64,000 bases of DNA from Oscillospiraceae bacterium. GTDB taxonomy: Bacteria; Bacillota; Clostridia; Oscillospirales; Oscillospiraceae. The notes beneath the pieces were generated by a model. That model made no database searches, had not been told where the DNA came from, and saw only the letters and a list, made by a program, of their open reading frames with translations. The stretch's first letter is position 1; every line of letters starts with the position of its first letter. The position numbers and the translations under genes were made by a program. Below are positions 36,844 to 46,266 of this stretch, piece after piece. The stretch spans positions 1 through 64,000 of the forward strand of contig WQXS01000006.1 of assembly GCA_009784725.1 (NCBI GenBank), read 5' to 3'.

Positions 36844-37296
36844 TTAGAACAATACCGGTGCAAACTGGATAATAAAGAAGATAAATGCAATTAATGTTAT
36901 TCCGCTGATAATGAAAATAGAGATTTTGTAATTTTTATATTTCGGTTTGATATACATGATATTCAAAGTGGACGAAATCATGCATAGGCCCAATGAAATA
37001 AGCTGCAGCACATAAGCTGTATAAACAAGCGGGTAGTTCCACGTTGCCCTTATAACGGACTCGGCACCGAAATGCACATTAAAAAACGTCGTTATGAACC
37101 GCATTTCCCTTTCGGGAGCCGCCATTTCCAAAACCACCCATACGGCAGCCATAACACAAAAAGCGATAAGGCACATTACCGATGCCGTGATGCTTTTCCA
37201 GTCCTTTTTCTTTCTTTCCCGCTCTCTTTTTTCCTCTTCATCTCTTTTATTGAGAAGCTCGGTTATTTTATCATAATCCAACTCGTCAAAATCCAT
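36844..37296 (-). CDS. Small membrane protein, unknown function
   Basis: This is a 150-residue protein with a highly charged N-terminus (NKRDEEEKRERERKKKDWK) and three to four membrane helices. I do not recognise a family. It begins 4 bp after the stop of the nucleotidyltransferase gene and is surely co-transcribed with it. No catalytic motif is visible. Confidence 0.75.
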   Translation of the reverse strand: MDFDELDYDKITELLNKRDEEEKRERERKKKDWKSITASVMCLIAFCVMAAVWVVLEMAAPEREMRFITTFFNVHFGAESVIRATWNYPLVYTAYVLQLISLGLCMISSTLNIMYIKPKYKNYKISIFIISGITLIAFIFFIIQFAPVLF

Positions 37297-37300
37297 AATG

Positions 37301-38047
37301 TCACACCTGCCTTTTATTTAGGATTTCTTCAACCATTTTTAGCTGCTCTTGTGTGTTTACCCCGATAATATCATCACCGAGATTACGTTTTACTATCCCG
37401 GTTTTTTCACCGTCTGCACGCATCAGCCCCGGCACGTCCGTAATATAGTATTCACCCTGTGAGTTGTCGTTTTTGAGTTTTCCGAGTGTTTCAAGCAGTT
37501 TTGGTGTGTTAAATACATAAACTCCCGTATTTAGCTCTGTTATCTTTAGCTGCTCCGGTGTACAGTCTTTTTCTTCGACAACTTCAAGAAATCTGTTATC
37601 CGCATCCCGTACAATTCTGCCGAATGACATCGGTAAATCGGATTCGCCCGTTAAAATCGTACAATCGTTTTTTTCCTCGAAATGAGTCTGCAGCAGCTCC
37701 TTGTATACCTCGCTTTTTATTGCGGGCATATCACCGTAGCATATAAGCACTGCTCCCGTAAACCCGGTAAGATTTTCTTTTGCAGATGCAACCGCATGAC
37801 CTGTTCCAAGCTGCTCGGCTTGTACGGCATACGGGTACTCGCTGAAATAACCGGTCACGCTTTCTTTTTTATATCCGACTACAAGGATGATATCATTTTT
37901 ATCAATAAACGAAAGTGCACCGAGAACGTGCCACAGAAGCGGTTTTCCGCATGCTTCTCTCATAACCTTTGGTGCGTCTGTCTCATCACTGTGCAGTCTT
38001 GTCCCTTTTCCTGCCGCAAGGACAACAGCCTTTACCCGCTCTGTCAT
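37301..38047 (-). CDS. Sugar-phosphate nucleotidyltransferase, GlmU N-terminal-like
   Basis: This is a cytoplasmic enzyme that would join a sugar phosphate to a nucleotide. It has 248 residues with the pyrophosphorylase motif VVLAAGKGTRLHSD, then the conserved Lys of PKVM, and YGDMPAIKS. It matches the uridyltransferase half of GlmU, but the left-handed-helix acetyltransferase half is absent, so it cannot be a full GlmU. It could make UDP-GlcNAc from GlcNAc-1-P or act on another sugar. Confidence 0.85.
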   Translation of the reverse strand: MTERVKAVVLAAGKGTRLHSDETDAPKVMREACGKPLLWHVLGALSFIDKNDIILVVGYKKESVTGYFSEYPYAVQAEQLGTGHAVASAKENLTGFTGAVLICYGDMPAIKSEVYKELLQTHFEEKNDCTILTGESDLPMSFGRIVRDADNRFLEVVEEKDCTPEQLKITELNTGVYVFNTPKLLETLGKLKNDNSQGEYYITDVPGLMRADGEKTGIVKRNLGDDIIGVNTQEQLKMVEEILNKRQV

Positions 38048-38206
38048 ACTAATTCCTTTATACTTTCTTCAAATAATTCTTCTTGTATTGTACAACAGTT
38101 AGTGTATTATTGCAATATACGCATACAGTAATCGGCTGTTTACAAAAGAGTTGCAAAAAGCTGTATAAAAGCTACACAAAACTGCACATAAGGTGATGAC
38201 AAAGTA

Positions 38207-39055
38207 ATGAAGTTTAATAAATATAATGATGTTAATGAATTTCAAAATGACGTTCTCGATGTTTTGCTTAAAAATGAAGTTGAAAACAATCTTATTATAA
38301 GTCTTTTAACAGATTGCAGCAGAATTAACTGTGCAGACTGGTTTATGGCAACCGTAACAGGCAGCGGTGATGAAATGCTGCTTATTTCAATATGCACAAA
38401 ACCGTTTAACCTTCTTCTTTGCAAACCTATGGGAGAGCTCACCGACGGCTCTGTTGTGTTTTTTGCAGAAAAACTGAGGGAGCTGGATATCAAAATACCC
38501 GGGATTACATCAACCGGGGAGCTTGCGGGAGTTTTTGCACGGGTTTATTGCGGAGATAATCAAAAAAGCAAGCTTCATATGACAATGACGATAATGAAGC
38601 TTGAAAGGCTTTCCGAATATGAAAAGGCCCCGGGATTTTGCAGGGTTCTCAAAGAGGATGACCTGTCGTATACACCCGAGTGGGAAAGGGCTTTTTCAAT
38701 CGACTGCCGTATCCCCGTATTCCCTGTCTCAGAGTATGAAGAACGCATAAAAACAAGACTCGGCAGAAACATTCATTATATATGGGAAGATGGCTTGCCT
38801 GTCGCTCAGGCAGTCTGGGGACGTAATACACCAAACGCCGCAGCAATAAGTTGGGTCTATACACCACCCGAGCATCGAGGCAAGGGTTATGCAACATCGG
38901 TTGTAGCCGAGCTTTCCAAAGCAATCCTCGGCAGCGGGAAAAGCTTTTGCTGCCTTTATGCCGATGCGGCAAATCCCGTTTCACAGGGAGTCTATCGCAA
39001 GCTTGGTTACTTTGAGGTCTGCAGCGTCGATGAAATTAAGTTTGACATAATATAA
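38207..39055 (+). CDS. GNAT-family acetyltransferase
   Basis: This is a 282-residue protein. The C-terminal half has the acetyl-CoA binding motif PPEHRGKGYATSVVAEL and the ending YRKLGYFEVC typical of GNAT N-acetyltransferases. The N-terminal 140 residues are a separate domain of unknown type. The substrate is unknown. It is monocistronic and divergent from the nucleotidyltransferase. The start follows AAGGTGATG. Confidence 0.85.
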   Translation: MKFNKYNDVNEFQNDVLDVLLKNEVENNLIISLLTDCSRINCADWFMATVTGSGDEMLLISICTKPFNLLLCKPMGELTDGSVVFFAEKLRELDIKIPGITSTGELAGVFARVYCGDNQKSKLHMTMTIMKLERLSEYEKAPGFCRVLKEDDLSYTPEWERAFSIDCRIPVFPVSEYEERIKTRLGRNIHYIWEDGLPVAQAVWGRNTPNAAAISWVYTPPEHRGKGYATSVVAELSKAILGSGKSFCCLYADAANPVSQGVYRKLGYFEVCSVDEIKFDII

Positions 39056-39319
39056 GCAATGACATAGAATGCACATGGATAATTATTAATAAACTATGAA
39101 TAATTATCAAAGTAAACACAGAATCGGGTTTTACATTGAACGGGCTTTTAACGCTGAAGGGACTGAACTGTAATAGATAATTCAAATACATTAAATGAAC
39201 ATTACCGTACCGACGAAAAAATAAAAACGTCAACAAAATGGTATTTTTCTCTCGGCGATATTTTTTCGGGCGGGTTTTTTAATATCGTAAATTTTTTCTA
39301 CGGTATATTTCTGACCGAT

Positions 39320-40642
39320 GTGGTCGGCATCAGCCCATACTGGGCAGGTACTGTCTTCCTTATCGGAAACTTCATGGACGCACTTACCGACCCTGCAATG
39401 GGTGTTATATCGGATAATACAAGAACAAAATTCGGGCGCCGCAGACCTTATATCATTCTGGGTGCGCCATTGGTATTTCTTGCATTTGTAATGATGTGGT
39501 TCCCGCTTGCAAGCGGTACCGAGATATCAAAAATCGTCTTCTATATATTTGCATTTGTACTGATGAATACAGTCACAACCATTGTACAGGTGCCGTTTCT
39601 TGCAATGGCAGCGGAGCTTTCGACCGATTACAATGAACGTACATCTCTGACAAATGTACGGATGATTGTATCTCTCGGGTCATCACTTCTGTGCGCTGTC
39701 CTGCCGATGATTATCGTCGGTGCATATCAGGAGGTCCGCACCGGATATATTGTCATGAGTGTAATTTTCGGCTTGTTCTTCACACTGCCGCTCATTTTGG
39801 TATTTCTTAAAGTTAAAGAACGAAAACAATTTTCAGAGCAGAGAAAAAGTTCATTTCGTGAAATGTTCGCTCCTGTTAAAATGCGTCTTTTCAGAAGGTA
39901 TATGTACATTTATCTCGGAATAATTATTGCAATGGATGTAATTGCAATGATTTTTGCATATTATATGACCTACAGCCTTGAGCGTCCGCTTGAAATAAGC
40001 TTTGTCCTTGGTTCATTGCTTGGAACACAGATAGCCTGTATTCCGCTTGCTGCATGGTTTGCCAAAAGGACAAGCAAGATCCGTTCAATAATTCTCGGAA
40101 ACATCGGCTGGGCGGTATGTGCAGCGGCCAGTTTTTTACTCACCCCGCAAAGCCCCGGATATCATATTTATATTCTTGCTTGCTGCCTTGGCGGTTTTAT
40201 GGCGTTTTCACTTGTCGGTTATAATTCGCTATTCGGGGATGTTACAGAGGTGGGAGAATATCACCTCGGCTACAGAGCTGAAGGTAATTTCTACGGTATC
40301 CAGCAGTTTATCCGTAAGTGCTGTGCTGCAATCGCAAACTGGTTTGCATTATCACTGCTCGGTATTGCCGGTTTTATCACACCGATCGAAGTCATCGAAG
40401 ACGGTATTACCAAACTCGTTACTCAGCCGCAGACACCGGTTGTCCTGTTTACGATTAATGCGATTTTAGGCATCGTATCCGTTATATTCCTGATACCTTC
40501 AACAATATTTGCCTTTTACTGGAAGCTTACAAAAGAAAGACACGCAAAACTTATCTCATACCTCGACCGAAAACGCGCAGGATTCGAAATAAACAAGGAT
40601 GATGAGAATGAAGTGAAAAACATATGCGAAAACATATTATAA
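39320..40642 (+). CDS. GPH-family sugar:cation symporter (MFS), 5' end disrupted or with odd start
   Basis: This is a membrane sugar transporter of the glycoside-pentoside-hexuronide family, with about 11-12 helices and the motif SDNTRTKFGRRRPYI. The track starts at GTG 39320, but coding clearly continues upstream in the same frame (WYFSLGDIFSGGFFNIVNFF, the normal first helix) to at least 39203. No ATG, GTG or TTG exists in that frame before the stop at 39064. An ATG at 39195 lies in another frame, and one extra A in the A6 run at 39216-39221 would join it to the transporter. A rare start (ATA at 39173), a frameshift or a sequence error are all possible. Confidence 0.8.
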   Translation: MVGISPYWAGTVFLIGNFMDALTDPAMGVISDNTRTKFGRRRPYIILGAPLVFLAFVMMWFPLASGTEISKIVFYIFAFVLMNTVTTIVQVPFLAMAAELSTDYNERTSLTNVRMIVSLGSSLLCAVLPMIIVGAYQEVRTGYIVMSVIFGLFFTLPLILVFLKVKERKQFSEQRKSSFREMFAPVKMRLFRRYMYIYLGIIIAMDVIAMIFAYYMTYSLERPLEISFVLGSLLGTQIACIPLAAWFAKRTSKIRSIILGNIGWAVCAAASFLLTPQSPGYHIYILACCLGGFMAFSLVGYNSLFGDVTEVGEYHLGYRAEGNFYGIQQFIRKCCAAIANWFALSLLGIAGFITPIEVIEDGITKLVTQPQTPVVLFTINAILGIVSVIFLIPSTIFAFYWKLTKERHAKLISYLDRKRAGFEINKDDENEVKNICENIL

Positions 40643-40649
40643 ACAGCAA

Positions 40650-40678
40650 AACAAGGGAGCACATCCCTTGTTTTTTAT
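40650..40678 (+). terminator. Intrinsic terminator after the symporter gene
   Basis: AACAAGGGA/TCCCTTGTT is a 9-bp perfect stem with a 5-nt loop, followed by TTTT. On the minus strand it could also end the RNase P RNA. Confidence 0.85.
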
Positions 40679-40682
40679 AACT

Positions 40683-41113
40683 AAGTGAGTAAGCTTGTAA
40701 GCCGGGTTCTGTAAGGGTCTTAATATTCCTTTGCGAAGCAAATCATGTTGAGACCTTGCAGCCATCTATCTAGGCTCACCGTTGCCGGTGAGCTCAAGCC
40801 ACCTCCGGGGAACGGTCGGGCAAACCATATGCTCCCCTGTATCATAAGATACATCCCGCGGTGTTGCTCCGGATAGAGTTTACAGCGGAAATACGTCTCC
40901 GTTTTCCGGGTGAGCTCTTACCTCACCTTTCCACCCTTACCGCCTGCTGAAACAGCAAACGGCGGTATATCTCTGTTGCACTTGTCCTGAAGTCGCCTTC
41001 GGCGGGCGTTACCCGTTATCCTCGCCCTGTGGAGCCCGGACTTTCCTCGTAAGAGGGCTTTCGCCATGTCCCGCTTGGGACTCATCTCACGCGGCTGCAT
41101 CGCTTACTCACTT
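40683..41113 (-). ncRNA. rnpB: RNase P RNA, bacterial type A
   Basis: This is the catalytic RNA that trims the 5' end of tRNA precursors. On the minus strand it has the hallmark GAGGAAAGTCCGGGCTCC near the 5' end, then AGGGTGGAAAGGTGAGGTAA and the 3' ACAGAACCCGGCTTACAAGC. The ends (GTGAGTAAGC and GCTTACTCAC) pair as helix P1. It begins right after the stop of the double-receiver gene, with no clear promoter of its own seen by eye. Ends are good to a few bases. Confidence 0.95.
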
Positions 41114-41115
41114 AT

Positions 41116-41919
41116 TTATATATGCTTACCAACTTTCTCCCGCAGCATATCTGCTTTAATAGGTTTGTTAATATAATCCTTTACCCCGAGGCGTGCCGCT
41201 TCTTGTAAAATTTCCTCTGATTTTTCGATAGTAAGAAAAATTATCGGAGTTTCTTTGTGTTTTTCAAATGACCGAATCACGGGTATAAGGTCAAGTCCGG
41301 TCAGCTCGGGCATGTGATAATCGAGCATGAATAAATCCGGTTTTATAGTTTCAAGCAGGGATTCAAGCTTTTCGGGCTCCAAAAGCGTATGCACTTTATA
41401 ATCATTACGAAGCAGTAAATAAAGCATACGGAGAAGTTCGGGAGAATCATCAATTGCAAGAATCACTTTTTTCCCGTCCGAATCGTCTTCATTTTCGTCA
41501 GCTGCAACCGGTTCGGAGCGCACAGGTTTTGCTTTATCCGGAAAATAATCATTTAAGCAATTTTCAACACGTTCTGTAAGCTCCTCTGCAGAAAACGGTT
41601 TTGTCAAATTGGAATAAGCGCCGAGCTTCAAGTGCTCAAAAACACTTTTATCATCACCGACAGAGGTTACGAATATTACGGGAATCGATGCAAAACGGGA
41701 GTCAGCCTTTAACCGTTTAAGTGCCTCTACACCGTCAACCTCGGGCATAACTATATCAAGCAAAATGAGATCGGGTATAACCTTTTCGAGTGTCTCGAAC
41801 AGTTTTGCGGCAGACGGAAGAGGATAAACCTCATATGTATCCATGAGAAAATGCCTGCCTATTTTAAGAATTACAGGGTCATCATCGACCATCATAATTT
41901 TTTTACGGTTGCTGCTCAT
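41116..41919 (-). CDS. Response regulator with two receiver domains
   Basis: This is a 267-residue protein made only of two receiver domains joined by an acidic linker (about 130-150). The first has acceptor Asp in LILLDIVMPEVDG and Lys in TKPF. The second has DD in AIDDSPE, Asp in FMLDYHMPELTG and Lys in NKPI. There is no output domain, so it is a phosphate relay or sink. It lies downstream of two hybrid-kinase relatives on the same strand and probably belongs to their pathway. Confidence 0.9.
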   Translation of the reverse strand: MSSNRKKIMMVDDDPVILKIGRHFLMDTYEVYPLPSAAKLFETLEKVIPDLILLDIVMPEVDGVEALKRLKADSRFASIPVIFVTSVGDDKSVFEHLKLGAYSNLTKPFSAEELTERVENCLNDYFPDKAKPVRSEPVAADENEDDSDGKKVILAIDDSPELLRMLYLLLRNDYKVHTLLEPEKLESLLETIKPDLFMLDYHMPELTGLDLIPVIRSFEKHKETPIIFLTIEKSEEILQEAARLGVKDYINKPIKADMLREKVGKHI

Positions 41920-41992
41920 GTAAAACTCTCCTCACATTGTGTTAGTCCGGATTTACTTAAATCATTTGTGGTTTGTGCCTTAACACAATACC

Positions 41993-43471
41993 TTAACCCA
42001 ATGAAAGTCTTTCAACAATCTCCGAGAAATTCATCTGTTCAATATTAACCGAGAGCCAGGAAACAAGCCCGTCGTCGGCACGGTAATTATATTTCGCTAT
42101 CTCATCCATGACAGTATCAACCCCATCCATATCGTAAGCAACACAGGCATTTTTGAGCCTTAAAAGTAAAGCATCATCCGGTCTGTCCATCTCCGGCTTC
42201 GGGTTTTTTGAATCTATTTCACTAAATAAGCTGTCAAGCTCCGTTATTAATTTCTCTGTGGTTTTAACAAGAAACTGATTATTGTCTTTAATGAACTTAA
42301 TGTCATTTTCCTTAGCCGCTATTTCCAGTGTTTTTGCCAATGCGGATATATCATCGGCACATATGCTTGAGCTGGAGCCCTTAACCCCGTGAACCGTTAT
42401 TTCATAGTCACGGACCATATCCTCTTTGAAGCTGCCGAGTGAGGCAAGAACGGTACGGGTATTAACTGCGAATGAGCGCAGCACCTTCAGATATGATTCG
42501 ACATCACCGCCGAACTGTTTAACGCCTTTGACAGTATTAAGCCCGCCGATGACTTTTCCGAGCAAGGGTGTGAGAAACTCCGGATTTTTTATTTCCGAGC
42601 CACCCATTCCGTTATAAAAAGCCTCTTTATCGATATTTCTGATCCATTTCATTATTGCATCGTCAAGCTTTTTTATATCAATCGGTTTGGTTATAAAAGC
42701 CTGAAAACCCCGGTCGAGGAACATTTTTTCATTTCCTGCAACAGCGTTGGCTGTGAGAGCTATTACCGGGATGTTTTTGGAATAATCCGAGCCAAGCGCT
42801 CTGATTTTTTCCGCAGCCTCGATACCGTCCATCCCCGGCATCATTTGATCCATAAAAATCGCATCATATTTATTAAGCCCGAACCGCATTGCATCAATTG
42901 CTTTTTCTCCGCTGTCAACACAGTCTATCTTCATTTTATACGGCTTGAGCAGACCTCTTGCGACATCCAGATTTGTCAGGTTATCATCGACAACAAGCAC
43001 TCTTGCATACGGGAGACTTATGCGCTGCGGTTTTACATACTCGCTGTTTCTTGCATCAAAGGATTTATATGAATCCAAATCCTCGATTTGTGCGATATCC
43101 AGAATATCATTTACCATTTCAAGCAGAGTTGCTCCTGCTTTATAGACATTTTCAAGGTTATTTTTCAACTCATCATCCGGGGTGTTAACCTCAAGGCAGA
43201 GCCCGGTCAAGCCGAGAATCGCATTAAGAGGTGTCCGCATTTCATGGCTCATATTCGCAAGAAATTCACTTTTTGCATCACTTGCGGATTTTGTTTCTTC
43301 AAGCGATTTTCTGTAGTTATCAAGAGCGGTATTTATGGTTTCAATGGTTTTTGCATCCCCGGGTGATAAATCGTCCGCATTAAGAGAAATATCGTAATCC
43401 CCTGCCTGACTTGCCTTGAGCAGGCATTCAAGCTGGTAAAGCAGCGTATTTTGGTTGTTATTGCTTTCCAT
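41993..43471 (-). CDS. Hybrid kinase relative lacking the ATPase domain (HisKA-REC-Hpt)
   Basis: This is a 492-residue protein. Residues about 60-130 are a dimerisation/phosphoacceptor domain with H-box SHEMRTPLNAI. It then passes straight to a receiver domain (RVLVVDDNLTNLDVARG, Asp in AIFMDQMMPGMDG) and a His phosphotransfer domain (VHGVKGSSSSI). The ATP-binding domain expected between H-box and receiver is missing, whereas the neighbour at 43537 has it in the same context. The reading frame is intact. It most likely relays phosphate from another kinase. Confidence 0.88.
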   Translation of the reverse strand: MESNNNQNTLLYQLECLLKASQAGDYDISLNADDLSPGDAKTIETINTALDNYRKSLEETKSASDAKSEFLANMSHEMRTPLNAILGLTGLCLEVNTPDDELKNNLENVYKAGATLLEMVNDILDIAQIEDLDSYKSFDARNSEYVKPQRISLPYARVLVVDDNLTNLDVARGLLKPYKMKIDCVDSGEKAIDAMRFGLNKYDAIFMDQMMPGMDGIEAAEKIRALGSDYSKNIPVIALTANAVAGNEKMFLDRGFQAFITKPIDIKKLDDAIMKWIRNIDKEAFYNGMGGSEIKNPEFLTPLLGKVIGGLNTVKGVKQFGGDVESYLKVLRSFAVNTRTVLASLGSFKEDMVRDYEITVHGVKGSSSSICADDISALAKTLEIAAKENDIKFIKDNNQFLVKTTEKLITELDSLFSEIDSKNPKPEMDRPDDALLLRLKNACVAYDMDGVDTVMDEIAKYNYRADDGLVSWLSVNIEQMNFSEIVERLSLG

Positions 43472-43536
43472 TTAATTACATCCCCTTAAATAAAATGACG
43501 GTAAATTATGTATACACTCTGGAAACTCTGCAATTA

Positions 43537-46149
43537 CTACGGTGAGTTACCGGACAGCTCCGGTAAACTTGACAGTCTTTCAATTATTTCTTCAAAATTC
43601 ATTTGCTCTGCATTGTCGCGCAGCCATTCTACAAGCCCGCCGTCAGAATCATACTCATATATCTCAAGCTCATCAAGTGTCGTATCAACGGCATTCATTT
43701 CGTATTTTTCACATGCATGCCGCAGTTTAATAAGTAATGCCGTATCGGGCTTGTCCTTTTGCTGCTTTTTATTATCCGAATCATAATTATCCAGCATTAC
43801 ATTAATATTTTTCACAAGCGAGGAAATTTTAGTTTCCAGTTTAATATTATTTTCATTAATAAAGTCATAGTCTCTATTGATTGCCGCATGCTCAAGCGAT
43901 TCGGCAATATCTCCGATTTCATCGGCAAGAACACTGCGGCTTGACCCTTTGATTCCATGGACTATTGTTTCATAATCGGTTATGTTCTTTTCATTTAAAT
44001 CAGCAGCAGAAGAAATTTGAAGCGGAGTATTTTTTGCAAATGAACGTAAAATCTGTATGAAAGCATTCTTATCACCGTCAAACCGCTGCAACCCTCTTTG
44101 AATATCGATTCCCTGTATCCCATTATTTAGCGCACGCCAGTTTTTGAGGGAGCTTGCAGGTATTTCGTTACTGCCCGACGGTCTTACTATGCCATATTTT
44201 TTTTCTTGTTCCTCATCTCTTATCCATTTATTGATTATAACATCGAGCCTTGTTATTTCTATCGGCTTTGAAATGAAATCCTGAAAACCGTTTTTCAAAA
44301 ACAATTCTTCATTTCCGACAATGGCATTTGCAGTCAGTGCAATAATAGGAACGGTTTTTGCATAGTCGCTGTCGAGTCTTCTAATCTGTGAGGCTGCTTC
44401 TATTCCGTCCATAACGGGCATCATGTGGTCCATAAAAATTGCGTTATACCTGACTTTTTCGGCAATAACCGTTTTTACGGCTTCCCTGCCGCTGCCGACA
44501 CAGTCCACTTTTATATTATAAGGTTTAAGCAGGCCTTTGGCAACGTCAAGATTTGTTGCGACATCATCAACAACCAAAACACGTGCATAGGGCAGGCTTA
44601 TGCGTTCTTTTATTTTATGTCTGCGGTTTTTCCTGATTGAATAGTTAAATCCCTTTAAGCTCTCGGCAACCACAGGACCGATCACCTCGTCCGAAATGTA
44701 CTTTTGAATGATTCGAACCGTAAATGTGCTTCCCTTGGTGATTTCACTTTCAACGGAAATATCACCGCCCATCATGTCAACCAGCTTTTTTGCGATATGC
44801 ATTCCAAGCCCTGTTCCCATGATTTTTCTGTTCGCAGCCATATCCATCTGTGTATAATCATCAAATAAGCTGTTGATTTTATCCTTGCGAATACCGATTC
44901 CCGTATCACGGATAATGAAATTAAGAATTATATCATCCTGCTCCCTGACACTGTTGACGGTCAGCTCGACAACACCCTCAAGTGTATATTTGAAGGCATT
45001 GGAAAGGAAATTATTGAGAATCTGCCTTGTTCTGAGCTCATCACCGTATACAAAAGCAGGAAGGCTCTCGCTGATATTCATGACAAAGTCAATAGGCTTA
45101 TCTTTTCTGTGAAGAATGCTTTGAGTGACAGAGTCATTGATTAAGCTCGGAGTATCGTATCTTGAGCCGACAAGTTCAAATTTACCCGATTCGATTTTGG
45201 AAATATCGAGAATATCATTAACCGTACTGAGCAGTGTTGCTCCGGCACTGTTAATCTGCTCAAGCCTGTAGAAATTTTCTTCGCCGAGGTCGTCCGTATC
45301 AAGCATCAGGTCCGAAAGCCCTATTACCGCATTTAACGGAGTGCGGATTTCATGGCTCATTGTTGCCAGAAACGCTGATTTCGCCTGACTTTCTGCTTCT
45401 GCCTTTTGCCTTGCAAGTGTTTCAATCTCTCTTTGCTGCCGTTCAATTTCAAGCTTTGACGCGGCGAGCTCATTGCTGTCCTTGAGTTCAAATACCCTGA
45501 GCTGATATGAATACAAGGCAAATCCGCTGAACATAACAATAAAGGTCAGCGGTGTAAAATCAAAATTCAAATCGAATATTCCGAAAGTAAACAGTATGTT
45601 TGATGCGACCATCAGCAGTACACCGCTTCCGACATAAATGAGAGCAGGTGTAGTTTTTATTTTTACAATAAAATACCTTATCATCAGAATAATTCCGATT
45701 AAAAGCGGCGTATATCCTAAAATTGCATGAAGTGCAAACAAATCCCCGCCTTGCGGATGCATTCCCTCATATCCCGTTATCAGCCTTCCATGTATCGGGT
45801 TTGTCCATAAAAGAATAAAATCGGCCACCGGAAAGATTGCAATTACATACTTAACCCATCGTTTTTTTACAATTTTAAGATTAGTAAAATACATTATATA
45901 CCACAAGAATATGGATGGTAAAAAACATGCAATAGTGAAGTAAAACGGATAGATTGCTTCAAAAAGTTCCTGGCTCAGCAATACACCGATGCCGTTAAAC
46001 AGTGTCCAACATGACAGCATCAGGCCGAATGTAAAGAATAGTTTTAATGTAGCGGTATGCTTATGCCTGAACCATATACCGCATACAATATAGACCATAA
46101 AAAAGAACAGTATTATCGACAGAAAGAACATCGATAAATTAAACGCCAT
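43537..46149 (-). CDS. Membrane hybrid histidine kinase (7TM-HisKA-HATPase-REC-Hpt)
   Basis: This is an 870-residue sensor kinase. Residues 1-220 hold about seven membrane helices (HisKA_7TM-like), then a coiled coil. The H-box is [11 protein letters not shown] near 265, the ATP-binding domain has [17 protein letters not shown] and [11 protein letters not shown], the receiver has [13 protein letters not shown], and the phosphotransfer domain has [11 protein letters not shown]. All catalytic residues are visible. It shares receiver, Hpt and C-terminal tail with the next gene, 65 bp downstream. The signal sensed is unknown. Confidence 0.93.
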   Translation of the reverse strand: MAFNLSMFFLSIILFFFMVYIVCGIWFRHKHTATLKLFFTFGLMLSCWTLFNGIGVLLSQELFEAIYPFYFTIACFLPSIFLWYIMYFTNLKIVKKRWVKYVIAIFPVADFILLWTNPIHGRLITGYEGMHPQGGDLFALHAILGYTPLLIGIILMIRYFIVKIKTTPALIYVGSGVLLMVASNILFTFGIFDLNFDFTPLTFIVMFSGFALYSYQLRVFELKDSNELAASKLEIERQQREIETLARQKAEAESQAKSAFLATMSHEIRTPLNAVIGLSDLMLDTDDLGEENFYRLEQINSAGATLLSTVNDILDISKIESGKFELVGSRYDTPSLINDSVTQSILHRKDKPIDFVMNISESLPAFVYGDELRTRQILNNFLSNAFKYTLEGVVELTVNSVREQDDIILNFIIRDTGIGIRKDKINSLFDDYTQMDMAANRKIMGTGLGMHIAKKLVDMMGGDISVESEITKGSTFTVRIIQKYISDEVIGPVVAESLKGFNYSIRKNRRHKIKERISLPYARVLVVDDVATNLDVAKGLLKPYNIKVDCVGSGREAVKTVIAEKVRYNAIFMDHMMPVMDGIEAASQIRRLDSDYAKTVPIIALTANAIVGNEELFLKNGFQDFISKPIEITRLDVIINKWIRDEEQEKKYGIVRPSGSNEIPASSLKNWRALNNGIQGIDIQRGLQRFDGDKNAFIQILRSFAKNTPLQISSAADLNEKNITDYETIVHGIKGSSRSVLADEIGDIAESLEHAAINRDYDFINENNIKLETKISSLVKNINVMLDNYDSDNKKQQKDKPDTALLIKLRHACEKYEMNAVDTTLDELEIYEYDSDGGLVEWLRDNAEQMNFEEIIERLSSLPELSGNSP

Positions 46150-46185
46150 AACATCCCCCTGCCAAAAATTACATATTTAGTAGCC

Positions 46186-46213
46186 ATTATAACACAGAAC
46201 CGCCTTTATACAA
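46186..46213 (-). promoter_or_regulatory. Promoter of the phosphorelay operon
   Basis: TTGTAT (46208-46213) and TATAAT (46186-46191) are 16 bp apart on the minus strand, 37 bp before the kinase start, which follows a GGGGG site. It overlaps the terminator of the operon upstream. Confidence 0.6.
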
Positions 46214-46229
46214 GCTATTTAAAGGCGGT
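46199..46229 (-). terminator. Terminator of the padR operon
   Basis: ACCGCCTTTA/TAAAGGCGGT is a 10-bp perfect stem with an 11-nt loop, just after the DUF4097 gene on the minus strand. The T-run after it is weak. Confidence 0.65.
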
Positions 46230-46266
46230 TTACTGAGAATATTGGTATTTGGTTTTCTTTTTACTT

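Noticed and set aside
40918-41100. 60-residue ORF on the minus strand
   Set aside because: It lies entirely within the RNase P RNA.
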